From: JADFXI01 sp963784135
Lineage (GTDB): Bacteria > Nitrospirota > Thermodesulfovibrionia > Thermodesulfovibrionales > Dissulfurispiraceae
Length of the DNA stretch: 64,000 bases
Assembly: GCA_963784135.1 (NCBI GenBank)
Contig: CAWAQG010000014.1
Span: 1 to 64,000, forward strand
Direction of reading: 5' to 3'
Both the position numbers and the translations under genes were made by a program. Shown piece by piece: positions 1 to 8,669 of the stretch. Each line of letters begins with the position of its first letter. The stretch's first letter is position 1. The notes beneath the pieces were generated by a model, which worked only from the letters and a program-made list of their open reading frames with translations, had not been told where the DNA came from and did not search any database.

Positions 1-118
1 AATATAATATCATACAAATTTCTGCCCGTCCTCAGCAATTGTACGCGCAGAGGGCGCTTTCAGAGCGCCAAGGGGCGGGTTTGAACCACGCCCATTGGTG
101 ACTGAGGTCAGTGCTGAT

Positions 119-1288
119 TTAAAATGCAGGGGTAGGAAGTTTGCCCCAGCCTGTGTCCGGCGGCAGATTCTTCAAATCGAGGAGCTTCAGATTGTGGATA
201 TCCACATCCGCCATAAACCGGGGGACCCTCAGAGCATTTATTGAAAAGAAATCATATGGAGTGCTTATTGCACTATCAGCGATGGTTAGAAAAATCAGTC
301 TCCTCACTACGCCCTTATTCATATCTGTGGATGCATGGTCATGGCCTGCATGATGCCCCCCTGCCAAGTGACTGAAAGGATGAAATACCCAATCGAGAAA
401 CCTGCTTACCGTGAAGTGTCTTCTATATAATCTCCACTCATCTCCGGTATCCGCGATGAGTCCCTGCATAATGTAATCAGCAGGCATAAAATAAACAAGA
501 TACTTTTCATTATCTTTCAATCTTGTCTTTATTTCCGGCATTGAGAGGAGCTCATTCATTCTACGTTCCATCTTTTGCGTGTCATCCGGAATAAGTGCCA
601 GGGCAACGATGTTGGGACTTGTCCAAAGGGGAAGTTGTTTTATTGTATAGTATCTCAGGAAAAAAACACTCCCTATAGTAAATGCCGCAATGAGAACAAA
701 CAGAGAGATTTTTCCTATAATGCTTGAAGGAGTTATTGGTCTTTCGATTTTTTTTGGTAAAAACATTCCCGTTCTTTCCATATATGCTTTATAGGTTTCA
801 GGATACCCATTCATCATTCTCCTCTCCTCGTCCTTGGAGAGGAAATAATAAAGCACTATCATTACAAGCCACAGGACAATGGTAAGAAATCTCGGCCATA
901 ATATAGAAAGCCCTATGCCTGCACAAACAAGCCCAACGTATTGAGGATGCCTTATGATGGAGTACAGACCCTTTAAAGCAGTGCCCCTCTTCAGGAACTT
1001 ATTCGTATATACCTGAAAGGCACAGACAATAAACACTGCGATGCCTGCCACAAAAAGAACTGACCCCATGACACGAATAAATTTCAGAAAGTCATCGGGA
1101 GGGACTACCATATGAGGCAGATAAAAAGCGCTCAGCCATCGAGTGGCAGGGTATTTGACCAACTCAAGTAAAAAAGGCGTGAATACGGAATAGAAGAGCC
1201 CGGCAAAAGGGCTTATCATTATCAATATCTCAAAACCGATTATAAAGTAGAGCACTATGGCACTACTCAGGACAGTCTTTCTGTTCAT
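119..1288 (-). CDS. ICMT/PEMT-like membrane methyltransferase with extra C-terminal domain
   Basis: This is an integral membrane protein of about 389 residues. The middle carries the isoprenylcysteine carboxyl methyltransferase/phospholipid methyltransferase signature: RHPQYVG near residue 115, then two hydrophobic helices, then DEERRMMNGYPETYKAYMER, the SAM-binding end of the family. Several transmembrane helices precede it. After a further helix there is a soluble tail of roughly 160 residues with a His-rich stretch (HHAGHDH), which typical family members lack. The ATG at 1288 is chosen because GAGG lies six bases upstream; an ATG at 1300 is also possible. The methyl acceptor cannot be told from the sequence; bacterial members act on lipids or prenylated small molecules. 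Confidence 0.75.
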   Translation of the reverse strand: MNRKTVLSSAIVLYFIIGFEILIMISPFAGLFYSVFTPFLLELVKYPATRWLSAFYLPHMVVPPDDFLKFIRVMGSVLFVAGIAVFIVCAFQVYTNKFLKRGTALKGLYSIIRHPQYVGLVCAGIGLSILWPRFLTIVLWLVMIVLYYFLSKDEERRMMNGYPETYKAYMERTGMFLPKKIERPITPSSIIGKISLFVLIAAFTIGSVFFLRYYTIKQLPLWTSPNIVALALIPDDTQKMERRMNELLSMPEIKTRLKDNEKYLVYFMPADYIMQGLIADTGDEWRLYRRHFTVSRFLDWVFHPFSHLAGGHHAGHDHASTDMNKGVVRRLIFLTIADSAISTPYDFFSINALRVPRFMADVDIHNLKLLDLKNLPPDTGWGKLPTPAF

Positions 1289-1325
1289 TTGAAACCTCAT
1301 GCATTTGTCCGGATTGCTCCGGCCT

Positions 1326-1520
1326 CTATGCTGTCGTGGCCGACAAACAATCCTTGCGCCAAATACAATTCAGCTGATCGCAGAATCCGGCAGCCGCGGA
1401 AGCAAAACAGTCAAAATTACCTTCTGCCTTCTGGATTGCCCTTATGAGTTCCGCTTTTTTCATACTATCAGTCTTAATGCCTTTTGCCTTTGCCAGCGCT
1501 TCAATGTTCTTCAGTTTCAT
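1326..1520 (-). CDS. Small SAP-domain protein with C-terminal cysteines
   Basis: A 64-residue protein. Residues 1-32 form a SAP/Rho-N-like helix-extended-helix (MKLKNIEALAKAKGI, then MKKAELIRAIQKAEG), a fold usually linked to nucleic-acid binding. The tail has four cysteines at 38, 47, 52 and 58 (CDQLNCIWRKDC), suggesting a metal site. Small proteins with this SAP-plus-Cys layout are familiar in delta-proteobacterial and Nitrospirota genomes, but none that I know has a firm function. AGGAG lies seven bases before the ATG. It follows the HMA protein on the same strand by only 21 bases, so the two may be co-transcribed and may share a metal-related role. Confidence 0.7.
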   Translation of the reverse strand: MKLKNIEALAKAKGIKTDSMKKAELIRAIQKAEGNFDCFASAAAGFCDQLNCIWRKDCLSATTA

Positions 1521-1541
1521 GGCAGATCTCCTTTTTAATGT

Positions 1542-1757
1542 TTAATCAATTATTCTGTATCCCAGCTTCTCCATGCTGTCTTTTATAATTCCGGCAAGCG
1601 CTTCTTCAGTTATCTTTGCTTTATCAAATGCGATAGCTACTTTCCCATCTTCGACATCAATGGACTCAACGCCCTCCATATGTCCCACAAACCTTCTCAA
1701 CGCAATTGAACATTCATCGCAAAAACTCTTCTCCACATTAAAAGAAATCTTTTCCAT
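1542..1757 (-). CDS. Heavy-metal-associated (HMA) domain protein
   Basis: A 71-residue single-domain protein of the HMA/copper-chaperone fold. A CDEC motif (Cys13, Cys16) sits in the first loop, then the usual GVESIDVEDGKVAIAFD strand and a C-terminal helix ending LGYRI. The family binds soft metal ions through the CxxC and hands them to P-type ATPases or other partners. The spacer is Asp-Glu rather than the common HC/AS type, so the metal is uncertain. The ATG at 1757 follows GGAGG by nine bases; a longer reading from 1793 lacks support. No metal ATPase is nearby; the neighbour on one side is a SAP protein and on the other a TonB system. Confidence 0.75.
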   Translation of the reverse strand: MEKISFNVEKSFCDECSIALRRFVGHMEGVESIDVEDGKVAIAFDKAKITEEALAGIIKDSMEKLGYRIID

Positions 1758-1941
1758 CACTTTTTTCCTCCAAAATCCATTCCCCACCCCCAACTACAAT
1801 CTCCCCAATGCATCATGGCGTTCACCTCCCTTGAAGCCTGTCATTGATATCTCCATCGTATCACATCTGGAACTGCCAGGCAATTATCTCCCTATCATGT
1901 GTCCCTGTCATGCCGCTTTCGGGTACTCAATCGAACGCGCA

Positions 1942-2673
1942 TCACTTGACCTCTACCCTGACAACGATATTTTCTGTAGAGGCCACAGGCTTGCCGTTCT
2001 TTATCGCCGGAATAAACCGCCACTTCCTGAGACTGTCCAGCAGTATCCTGTTAAGACGCGGATTCTGAGTCGGCCTGGCGAGTTCGACCGTTGCGCTGCC
2101 ATCGACGGCAATATGGAAGCGCGCCAGCGCGGCGGAATTGAACGCTCCCTCCCGCAGGTCATCCGGAATTTGCGGCATTGGCCGGACGATTGCCCTGGCT
2201 CCGCTGCTCGCATACATATTGCCCCTCGACGGGCCCTTTCCGTCATATGGTCCGGCTTGTGCGCCGCTGTTCGCGGAGGTTGCGGCCAGACCCTCACCAG
2301 TTGTGGCATGGGCGCCGGCTGGGGCGGCAGCGGCAGGTAACACTACAGCGGTGTTAGTTGTCACCGGACTCTGCTCTGTGCGGGGGACCACCTGAGCCGG
2401 CTGTGGCTTGACCGGGGGCAGTGGGTTAGGCTTGGGCACGGCGGCAGGTCGTTTCGGCTGGATGTTATGCGCAGCAGCCGGAGCAGACTGCTCAACCAAC
2501 TGGACATCGACAGGAGGCGGCTCCGCCGGCTGCCGGGCGGATCTGTCCATAAAATACGCTAACCCGCATAACGCCGCTGCCCAGATCAGCAGGGCTGTCG
2601 GCAGCGTCCAGGGCAGGCGGCGCCAGGGGTTGTCAATACCGGCGGTCTGTGTCAATGAAAAACCTCTACTCAT
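1942..2673 (-). CDS. tonB: TonB-family energy-transducing protein
   Basis: This protein of 243 residues has one N-terminal membrane helix (about residues 25-42), a long Pro/Ala-rich periplasmic spacer (about 46-110) and a C-terminal TonB-like domain (last ~90 residues, ending with IKNGKPVASTENIVVRVEVK). It would span the periplasm and pass proton-motive energy from ExbB/ExbD to an outer-membrane receptor. It is the last gene of exbB-exbD-tonB, and its start overlaps the exbD stop by 8 bases. An alternative start at 2688 would add five residues. The neighbouring receptor gene is broken, so the present client of this TonB is unclear. Confidence 0.8.
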   Translation of the reverse strand: MSRGFSLTQTAGIDNPWRRLPWTLPTALLIWAAALCGLAYFMDRSARQPAEPPPVDVQLVEQSAPAAAHNIQPKRPAAVPKPNPLPPVKPQPAQVVPRTEQSPVTTNTAVVLPAAAAPAGAHATTGEGLAATSANSGAQAGPYDGKGPSRGNMYASSGARAIVRPMPQIPDDLREGAFNSAALARFHIAVDGSATVELARPTQNPRLNRILLDSLRKWRFIPAIKNGKPVASTENIVVRVEVK

Positions 2674-3070
2674 TGTACTTAACCGCAATCAGAAAATGTT
2701 CAGCTCCGGCACTGCGCGCTCTCAGCATGGCCTGTACTACTGTGCCCTCCGGGGCGGCGCTGTCTGCCGCAACAATGACCTGATCATTCATACCCTTCAG
2801 CAGGGGTTTCAACGTTCCTGCCAGATTGTCGAGAGTTACCGGGGTGCTGTCTATCATAATTGAGCTTCCCTTCGTGATGGTCAAAGTTATCGGAGTTTTA
2901 GCCTGCATCGGCGCTGCCTTGCCCTGGGGCAGGTTGACCGGCAGGGAATGCAGGTTCTGCAAAGATAGCGATGCGAGCATGAAGGTTGCCAGCAGAAAAA
3001 ACATAACATCTATCATAGGGATAATTTCTATCCGCCCCCGCCTGGACTGCCGGGACCTGCGCAGTTTCAT
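2666..3070 (-). CDS. exbD: ExbD/TolR-family biopolymer transport protein
   Basis: A 134-residue inner-membrane protein of the ExbD/TolR family: a basic cytoplasmic start (MKLRRSRQSRRGR), one membrane helix at about 17-37 with the conserved Asp21 in the IPMIDVMFFLLATFML motif, then a periplasmic domain. The Asp is the residue thought to carry protons in ExbB-ExbD stators. The start overlaps the exbB stop (ATGA type), and the end overlaps tonB, so the three are translationally coupled. The length is typical of the family. Confidence 0.88.
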   Translation of the reverse strand: MKLRRSRQSRRGRIEIIPMIDVMFFLLATFMLASLSLQNLHSLPVNLPQGKAAPMQAKTPITLTITKGSSIMIDSTPVTLDNLAGTLKPLLKGMNDQVIVAADSAAPEGTVVQAMLRARSAGAEHFLIAVKYNE

Positions 3071-3711
3071 ATAACACTCCCGTTCTTTTCCTGGTCCATG
3101 CGGATATGATCGACGAGGCGCGTGCCGAGGCGTTCCATTTCATCCATGGTCCTGGATTGCAGATGCGCGAAGAAGTTAAACGAAAATAAGGCGATGAGGG
3201 CGATGATGAGGCCAAGGGTCGTGGCTATCAGCGCCTGGGCCACGCCTCCTGTGATGCCGGTTGGATTGACCAGCCCGCTGCCTCCTATCAATCTGAATGA
3301 CTCCATCATGCCGACAATTGTACCCACCAGTCCAAGCAGAGGCGCTGCTGTAACAATGGTCTCCAATACCCACAACCCTCTGCTTAATGCCTTCTCGATT
3401 AATTGCGCTTCGTCGGCGGCGCGGGATTCAACCCACCATGCGGGATTGCCGCGGTTATCGGAAATGACACCGAAGAAACGACCGAAATAGTTCCCGGGGA
3501 CAAGAGACGTTGTTTGCTGCTCCAGGTCTGCCCAGGCAAACCCATAGGTCTCCACCAGGGTCAACAGGGGGGCGGGCAGCATGACATACCGCCGGTATAT
3601 GAATGCCTTATCAAGAACAATTGCGAGGGCCATCACCCCTAAAACCAACAGCGGGTAGATCATCGCGCCGCCGAATCTCAACTCTTCCAAAGCTATGTGT
3701 ATTGCTTGCAT
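3067..3711 (-). CDS. exbB: MotA/TolQ/ExbB-family proton channel protein
   Basis: A protein of 214 residues with the three-helix ExbB/TolQ layout: an N-terminal helix (IYPLLVLGVMALAIVLDKAF), a cytoplasmic segment with the family's LIEKALSRGLWVLETIVTAAP block, then two helices in the GLVGTIVGMMESF and GVAQALIATTLGLIIALIALF regions. It forms the proton-driven stator with ExbD. The ATG at 3711 has GAGAGG just upstream and is preferred over an in-frame ATG at 3753. It sits 66 bases after the receptor gene, so the transport set reads receptor-exbB-exbD-tonB. Confidence 0.85.
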   Translation of the reverse strand: MQAIHIALEELRFGGAMIYPLLVLGVMALAIVLDKAFIYRRYVMLPAPLLTLVETYGFAWADLEQQTTSLVPGNYFGRFFGVISDNRGNPAWWVESRAADEAQLIEKALSRGLWVLETIVTAAPLLGLVGTIVGMMESFRLIGGSGLVNPTGITGGVAQALIATTLGLIIALIALFSFNFFAHLQSRTMDEMERLGTRLVDHIRMDQEKNGSVI

Positions 3712-3741
3712 ACTTGACCTCTCTATCAAATGGATTGTTTT

Positions 3742-3763
3742 GGAGGGGAACAAGTTCCCCTCC
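3742..3763. repeat. Perfect 10-bp inverted repeat between receptor gene and exbB
   Basis: GGAGGGGAAC and GTTCCCCTCC are separated by two bases, so the RNA would form a strong hairpin in the short gap between the broken receptor gene and exbB. There is no U-run after it on the minus strand, so it is not a standard intrinsic terminator. It may be a processing or stability hairpin; this is inference. Confidence 0.6.
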
Positions 3764-3777
3764 GTTAAAATAAGTTG

Positions 3778-6118
3778 CTAAAATAATTTTGTTAGGCCCG
3801 CAAAGAACCCAATCCGTGGCCCGTACTGTGGCGCAAAGACGCCGATTCCAGTCCCGCTCCTGATTTCATTCACCTTGTCCAAAACATTGATGATGCTCAT
3901 ACGCGCCTCCATCGGGCCCAGGCACCCCAACGTAAACTTACGCATCGCCCCCAGATTGACCTGGAAGTTACTCGGCACATGCTCTGTATTGGCGAACCCG
4001 CTCCGTAAGCCGCTCCCGAAAGTGGCATCAGTGCTGAGCAGCGTTCCCAACCATAGATAGGAGATGCCGGCCGAAGCGGTATAAGTCTGGTCATGGTCCG
4101 TATGTATCCAGTTGTTGGCTATGAAGTCCAGCTCATCCTGCCCGAAGTTAAACTGTGCCGATGCAACCTCTTTGGCCATGCTGACCGTATAGGCAAAATT
4201 GGCATATGCGGCAAAATTGCCTAAGCGGTAGTTGCCGGTCAGTTCCACACCATAAATTTTCCCCTTTGCATAATTGAAAGGGGTATAGATTATGGCCTGG
4301 CCGAATTGGCCCTCGTCGATCAGGTCCCTGACTATCTTGTAGAAGCCATCAACGCCGACATTCAGCGCGGAGGATGATCTTCTGGGTCACCCCGGCGTCG
4401 AAATAATGGGACCGTTCCGGCTCAACAGGTGAATTTAAACCCGGTGTAGCATTGGAGGTGTTGGCGAACAGGTCCAGTGACTTGGTCTGTGACCAGCTCG
4501 GTAGGCGGCGGGGTGAACTCCCGGGCATAGGCGGCGTGCAGCGTGGTCTCCGGTGTAGCCTTGTAAACCAGGCCCAGACGGGGACTCAGTTGGCTGGCTG
4601 TCACAAAGGCGTCCATCCGATCAAACCGGAGCCCATAGTTCACCGTCAATTTATCAAGCGGCTTCCACTCGTCCTGGAGGTATAATGACACGATGGTGTT
4701 GCCGTTCTTCGGGTTGTTGTCCTGGATAGTTCGGGCCCGCCGGTAACGTTTCCGTTGGAGTCCACAGGAAAAACCGTGGAGTTATTGTTGCTGACGATAT
4801 CTTCGTATTGCGCAAAATAGCCCATCCGGACCGTGTGAGCATCGTTCAGGCGGTAACTTCCGTCACCCTGTAATCCGTTGCTGAAACTGCTTCGGAAAAC
4901 ATTCGATGCGACCCCGTTGAAAACAAGGTCGCCGATGGTGTCAGGCGTGAAATGGACGGAAGTGTAATGGGTGACATAGGACAATTGGTAATCGAAGTCC
5001 GATCCGATAGAGCTTTGCAAGGCGACAATTCCATAACGATTGGTTTCGTATTGCTGCTCGTTCAGCGTTGAAGAGTCAAAGCCGGTAACGCCGGCCCCTG
5101 CCAGGTAATCAGGATTCGGAGCTTGTCCCGGATTGTTGGGGATTTGAAACTTACCATCATAGCTGCCAAGCATCAGGCTTAGCCGCGCCGTGGGATTTAT
5201 AAGGTATGAAAAATACCCGAAGCCCTTTTCCTGGTCCGTGTGGTCATGGATCGCATTGGAACTGGGCGTGGGGTTTTCGATGCCCAGGTTATCACTTAGG
5301 AAGGAACCTGTCACATAATAGGTCAGGTTACCCTTGGAACTTCCGAATTCGAAACTCGGCTGCACGGTATTTAAGCTTCCTCCGTAAAGATCGACACGCC
5401 CTCCTGTCTCATAGTTGGCCTTGGTGTCTATTTCGATAACTCCAGCCGAGCGAAGGCCGTACTGGGCCGGCAGTGCGCCATCCAGAAGTTCCATCCGATC
5501 GACAAACCGGGTGTCCAGCGACTGGCCGAATCCACTAATCCCCTCGGGTAGTATAATGCCATTGATGCGGTACTGAATATTGGCGTGGTCACCACGCACG
5601 TGCAGCTGGCCGAATGAGTCGTTGGCCACGCCTGGAGCCTGTAGTAATACCTGGTTAAAAGACGTGTTGTCCCCCTGGGGCAAAGCAGCAACAGCATTCT
5701 GGTCAAAACTGTATTCGCTGCCTCCAGTCTTTGGTGAGAGGCTGTTTCGCGCCTGGTTCAAGCGCGCCGCCTGAACTGACACCTCCAGTGCTTCCTGGGC
5801 GGCCATGGTCAGCGTAGTAGCGGCTATTGTTCCGGCCTCTACTGTCACGATGGCGGTGCTTGCCTGAAAACCGGGTTTGTCCGCCAGGACCGCATAGACG
5901 CCCGGCTTTACACCCGAAAACACGAAGTGGCCGTTGGCATCACTCTTAGTCTGACCTATGACAGTTTCATCTGGTGATTTCAATATCAGACTCGCCCCGG
6001 ATAGGGGTCTTCCCAGGGCGTCCCTGATCGTTCCCTGGATTTCGTCTGTTTGAGCAAACGCACCAGCTGAAAAAGATAATAATATAAACAGCGTGATAAG
6101 CGCGGTCATTATTTTCAT
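3778..6118 (-). pseudogene. TonB-dependent receptor with three frameshifts
   Basis: The reading frame starts at the ATG at 6118 (CAGGAG just upstream) with a signal peptide ending SAGAFAQ. A carboxypeptidase-regulatory-like beta domain (about residues 22-105), a plug domain (LPQGDNTSFNQVLLQAPGV, QYRINGIILPEG) and an outer-membrane barrel follow. The barrel continues in a second frame after about 4730 (KNGNTIVSLYLQDEWKPLDK), a third after about 4480 (LFANTSNATPGLN) and a fourth after about 4375 (GVDGFYKIVRDLIDEG), ending with GPRIGFFAGLTKLF near 3781. Each break is a single-base shift and protein similarity resumes at once, so it is recent decay or local sequence error. The ligand is unknown; the adjacent ExbBD-TonB genes would have served it. 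Confidence 0.8.
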
Positions 6119-6160
6119 GCATTTCTCCTGTTGTGAAAAAGATTTTACATTCTCGGCAAA

Positions 6161-6183
6161 GATTCCGGTCAAGCCGGAATGAC
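6161..6183. repeat. Dispersed palindromic repeat (gattccgg/ccggaatgac family)
   Basis: A short palindrome, GATTCCGG then TCAAG then CCGGAATGAC, sits just upstream of the receptor start. The same family recurs at 15325, 15377, 21112 and 32851 in this window, so it is a REP-like dispersed element rather than a specific operator. Confidence 0.6.
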
Positions 6184-6253
6184 AGGAATCCGGTAACCCT
6201 TCAGCAAGCTACAGGCATTATCAAGCTAAACATATGTCAGTCAGAAGAGGGGA

Positions 6254-6529
6254 TCAGGCAGGGGGAGCGCGGCTGTCAAGCGCGGACCGGCGTATCGACG
6301 CTGATAATAATTCCTTTTCGGATACGATCATGCCAAAAAAAATATAAAATACGGCAAAAGGAAAGTAATTGTGAGTTACTGAACATACCTGATGTGCGGC
6401 TGCGCAGACAGGACAATCATCATGGTCACAATCATCATCGTGATGATGAAAGGCTATTATAAAAATACCGGCCAGCAGGAGAAACAACGCCAGGCATATA
6501 AATATTCTATTACTTTTTTTGTTCAGCAT
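6254..6529 (-). CDS. Small membrane protein with His/Asp/Cys-rich cluster
   Basis: A 91-residue protein I do not recognise as a named family. A signal or membrane helix at about 9-27 is followed at once by HHHDDDCDHDDCPVCAAAHQVC, a dense cluster of possible metal ligands, then a second hydrophobic stretch (FPFAVFYIFFGMIV). Similar short His/Cys-rich membrane proteins accompany TonB-linked metal uptake loci. It is the first minus-strand gene ahead of the receptor-exbB-exbD-tonB set, so a metal-related role is a reasonable inference. No clear ribosome binding site is seen before the ATG, and the last 20 residues look unstructured. Confidence 0.5.
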   Translation of the reverse strand: MLNKKSNRIFICLALFLLLAGIFIIAFHHHDDDCDHDDCPVCAAAHQVCSVTHNYFPFAVFYIFFGMIVSEKELLSASIRRSALDSRAPPA

Positions 6530-7025
6530 GTAATAGTGCAGTTTCCTTTTTAATGAGAGGCCATTTTTATCATATTATTTAGAATTTGCAAAATAAACGG
6601 AATAATTGTGTCTTATGTAAATAGAAATCACTTCTATTTTAAATTATGCCTCTGCATTTGTAAAGGATATCAAATTGGTAATTCAGGGCAAAGGCACTAT
6701 GTGTTTTTCAGGCATATAAAGAACTGCACTATTACCATAAAGTCAAAAATAGCTGCTTCAATGTCGTCATTCCCGCAGTCTGTAAGCGGGAATCCAGGTC
6801 TTTTGTTTCTTCTATGCCCGATTAATACCTTCGGGCATGACGAAAATTTCGTCTTTTTGGTACATAGTGCGTTTGCCCTGATTGGTGATTGCCTTCCGAT
6901 TGCCTCCATAGACTTAGGCATTCATCTTGCTGTAAAATAACGGATTGAGCACTATGGTTTTACTGAATGCTGCATGGTATCTAAAATGAATACTGTTTAA
7001 TTTTCTGCGGTTTGTTATATAAATT
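6530..7025. other. Gene-free divergent spacer with one composite repeat
   Basis: This spacer lies between the divergent metal-type operon and the DUF202-like genes. No open frame with coding character is visible on either strand. The only structured part is the composite repeat at 6765-6843. Promoters for both sides should lie here, but I found no sigma54 match with correct 12-base spacing and no convincing sigma70 pair. Confidence 0.6.
6765..6843. repeat. Composite hairpin repeat (cgtcattcccg ... cgggcatgacg)
   Basis: The outer ends CGTCATTCCCG and CGGGCATGACG are imperfect inverted copies, and inside are two smaller hairpins (CCCGCAGTC/AAGCGGG and GCCCGATTAA/TTCGGGC). The same composite occurs at 50024-50094 and 57149-57262, and half-versions at 12675, 12747 and 33073. 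This suggests a mobile or amplifying non-coding repeat. Confidence 0.7.
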
Positions 7026-8669
7026 ATGTTTAATAAAAAATTCGGACGGCTGATAAAGAGGGGAATTCTCACTGAAAGGGAATTGAGCGAGGGGCTGAGA
7101 GAGTCACTTGCATCGGGCAAGCATATTGAAGACTGGCTGCTTGCAAAAGGCGTTCCGAAGTACGAGATTTTGTTCTGCTTTTCTGAATTCTACGGCTTTC
7201 CTTTTGTCGAATACGATGAGAGTGTTATGGCCTCCTATTTTATTACCATGCGTCTCAATATGGAGAAACTTAAACTGCGTCTCTGGTTTCCGCTTTCTGT
7301 CAGGAAGGGGCATGCCGAGGTAATTGCTTATGATCCTTCCGACGCCGACCTGATTCAGGACATCAGAGATACTCTCGGAGTTGAAAGTATTGACTTCATT
7401 GTCGCGCTGCCTTCAGACCTTATCAGGATTATTGAACATAACTTTGATGTGAACCCTCATTTTAAGGCCACAGCCGGGAGGACGCCGCTGGCCAAAGTGA
7501 GGACGTTTCTGGCAGGCAGACGCTCTTTGCTGGCATCCATCAGGACGTCGCTGTCAAAAGGAAGAACGGGACTGGCCTTTCTCCGTACGGGGATATCTTT
7601 TATAGCTATTGCCATTGTTCTTTTCAGGGTTTTCGGCATAGGCATTTTTACTTTGTTTGATGCGGCATTGCTGGTTTCAGGAATTGTTATGACTGTTGAT
7701 GGTATGCTGTGGTATATTCCTGCCCGGCGAACAGGAAAGAAGGCCCTTAACTGCGCCGGGACTGAGCCTACATGGGGTACTACTGTACTTCAGGTAGTCA
7801 ACCCGGGCAACGACCCTTTGTTTGAACGTAGCGGTAATGTCGAAGGGGCTGCGGCACTGCGTTCGTTCTGGAGCAATCTGTCTCCGGTCATGAGGCGAAG
7901 GTTCCTTGCGAGCGACAGGACTGATTTTGCGGAGGAAAGGACAGTCCTGTCATGCCACCGGACAAAAATGGCACGGGCACGCACAGGACTCGCGTTTACG
8001 AGAACAGGTGTTGCCTTTATCGGGCTTGGCATTGCATTACTGCGCCAGTTCCGTGCCGGGCCATGGACTTTTTTTGATGCTTCTCTGATTGTGGTGGGTA
8101 TTGCAATGGCTGCTGAGGGCTTTTACTGGTATGTGCCCGGCCGCCGTGCCGGGTCGATAAGTTTTGATTCGGTCCGGAATTCTCATTCCAGGCAGAGCAT
8201 ATGGGATTTTGCCTTTCCCCCGGCACTGAAGTATCCTGGTCCGGAATACAAGTGCGTTCCGCCGGTCAGGCCGTCCCACGCCCCGGGCATATGGGCGACA
8301 ACAGGTGTTGCCCTTGAGCGGACCGTGCTTGCAGACAGAAGAAACGTCATGGCGAGACTGCGAACAGTAATGGCCCGGTCAAGGACCGGTCTGGCATTTA
8401 TCAGGACCGGTGTCGGCATTTCTTCCACGGGTATGGGCCTGCTCGTCTATTTCGGTACCGGCAATAGCTCCTGGGTATTATTTAATTCATTACTGATGTT
8501 TGTTGGATTTGCGCTTATCGCTGACGGGATTTACTGGCATCTTCCTGCCGATAAAATAAGAAAGCAATACCCATATTGTTTTGGAGGAATGGAGATTATG
8601 GTCCCTGATTATGGGACGCCGGTCCGCTCCTGGAAAAAGGTGGTGTTCAACTGTGATGGGCGCGGCTAA
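7026..8669 (+). CDS. MshEN-like domain protein with three arginine-heptad DUF202-like membrane modules
   Basis: A 547-residue protein of unusual build. Residues 1-145 resemble the N-terminal domain of GspE/MshE ATPases (KRGILTERELSEGL, YGFPFVEYD, AEVIAYDPSD). No ATPase follows. Instead come three modules, each a helix with Arg every seventh residue running into a two-helix hydrophobic hairpin. The arginines are at 152, 159, 166, 173, 180, 187; at 291, 298, 305, 312, 319, 326; and at 432, 439, 446, 453, 460. The RTGLAFIRTGV core matches DUF202. Modules close with DGMLWYIPARR-like motifs (about 225-235, 365-374, 500-510). It should be an inner-membrane protein with a cytoplasmic sensory head. 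No good ribosome binding site is seen. It overlaps the next, related gene. Confidence 0.75.
   Translation: MFNKKFGRLIKRGILTERELSEGLRESLASGKHIEDWLLAKGVPKYEILFCFSEFYGFPFVEYDESVMASYFITMRLNMEKLKLRLWFPLSVRKGHAEVIAYDPSDADLIQDIRDTLGVESIDFIVALPSDLIRIIEHNFDVNPHFKATAGRTPLAKVRTFLAGRRSLLASIRTSLSKGRTGLAFLRTGISFIAIAIVLFRVFGIGIFTLFDAALLVSGIVMTVDGMLWYIPARRTGKKALNCAGTEPTWGTTVLQVVNPGNDPLFERSGNVEGAAALRSFWSNLSPVMRRRFLASDRTDFAEERTVLSCHRTKMARARTGLAFTRTGVAFIGLGIALLRQFRAGPWTFFDASLIVVGIAMAAEGFYWYVPGRRAGSISFDSVRNSHSRQSIWDFAFPPALKYPGPEYKCVPPVRPSHAPGIWATTGVALERTVLADRRNVMARLRTVMARSRTGLAFIRTGVGISSTGMGLLVYFGTGNSSWVLFNSLLMFVGFALIADGIYWHLPADKIRKQYPYCFGGMEIMVPDYGTPVRSWKKVVFNCDGRG

Noticed and set aside
30..110. A minus-strand GGTTCAAACCC stretch resembling a tRNA T-arm
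   Set aside because: Only four stem pairs form, no acceptor stem or anticodon arm fits around it, and there is no CCA in the right place. It is a pair of plain hairpins.
1573..2340. A 255-codon plus frame across the HMA and TonB genes
   Set aside because: It crosses two minus-strand genes and the spacer between them; its translation has no domain.
6608..6940. Plus and minus open frames of 110 and 74 codons in the 6530-7025 spacer
   Set aside because: They include the dispersed repeat, lack coding bias and have no recognisable start signals.
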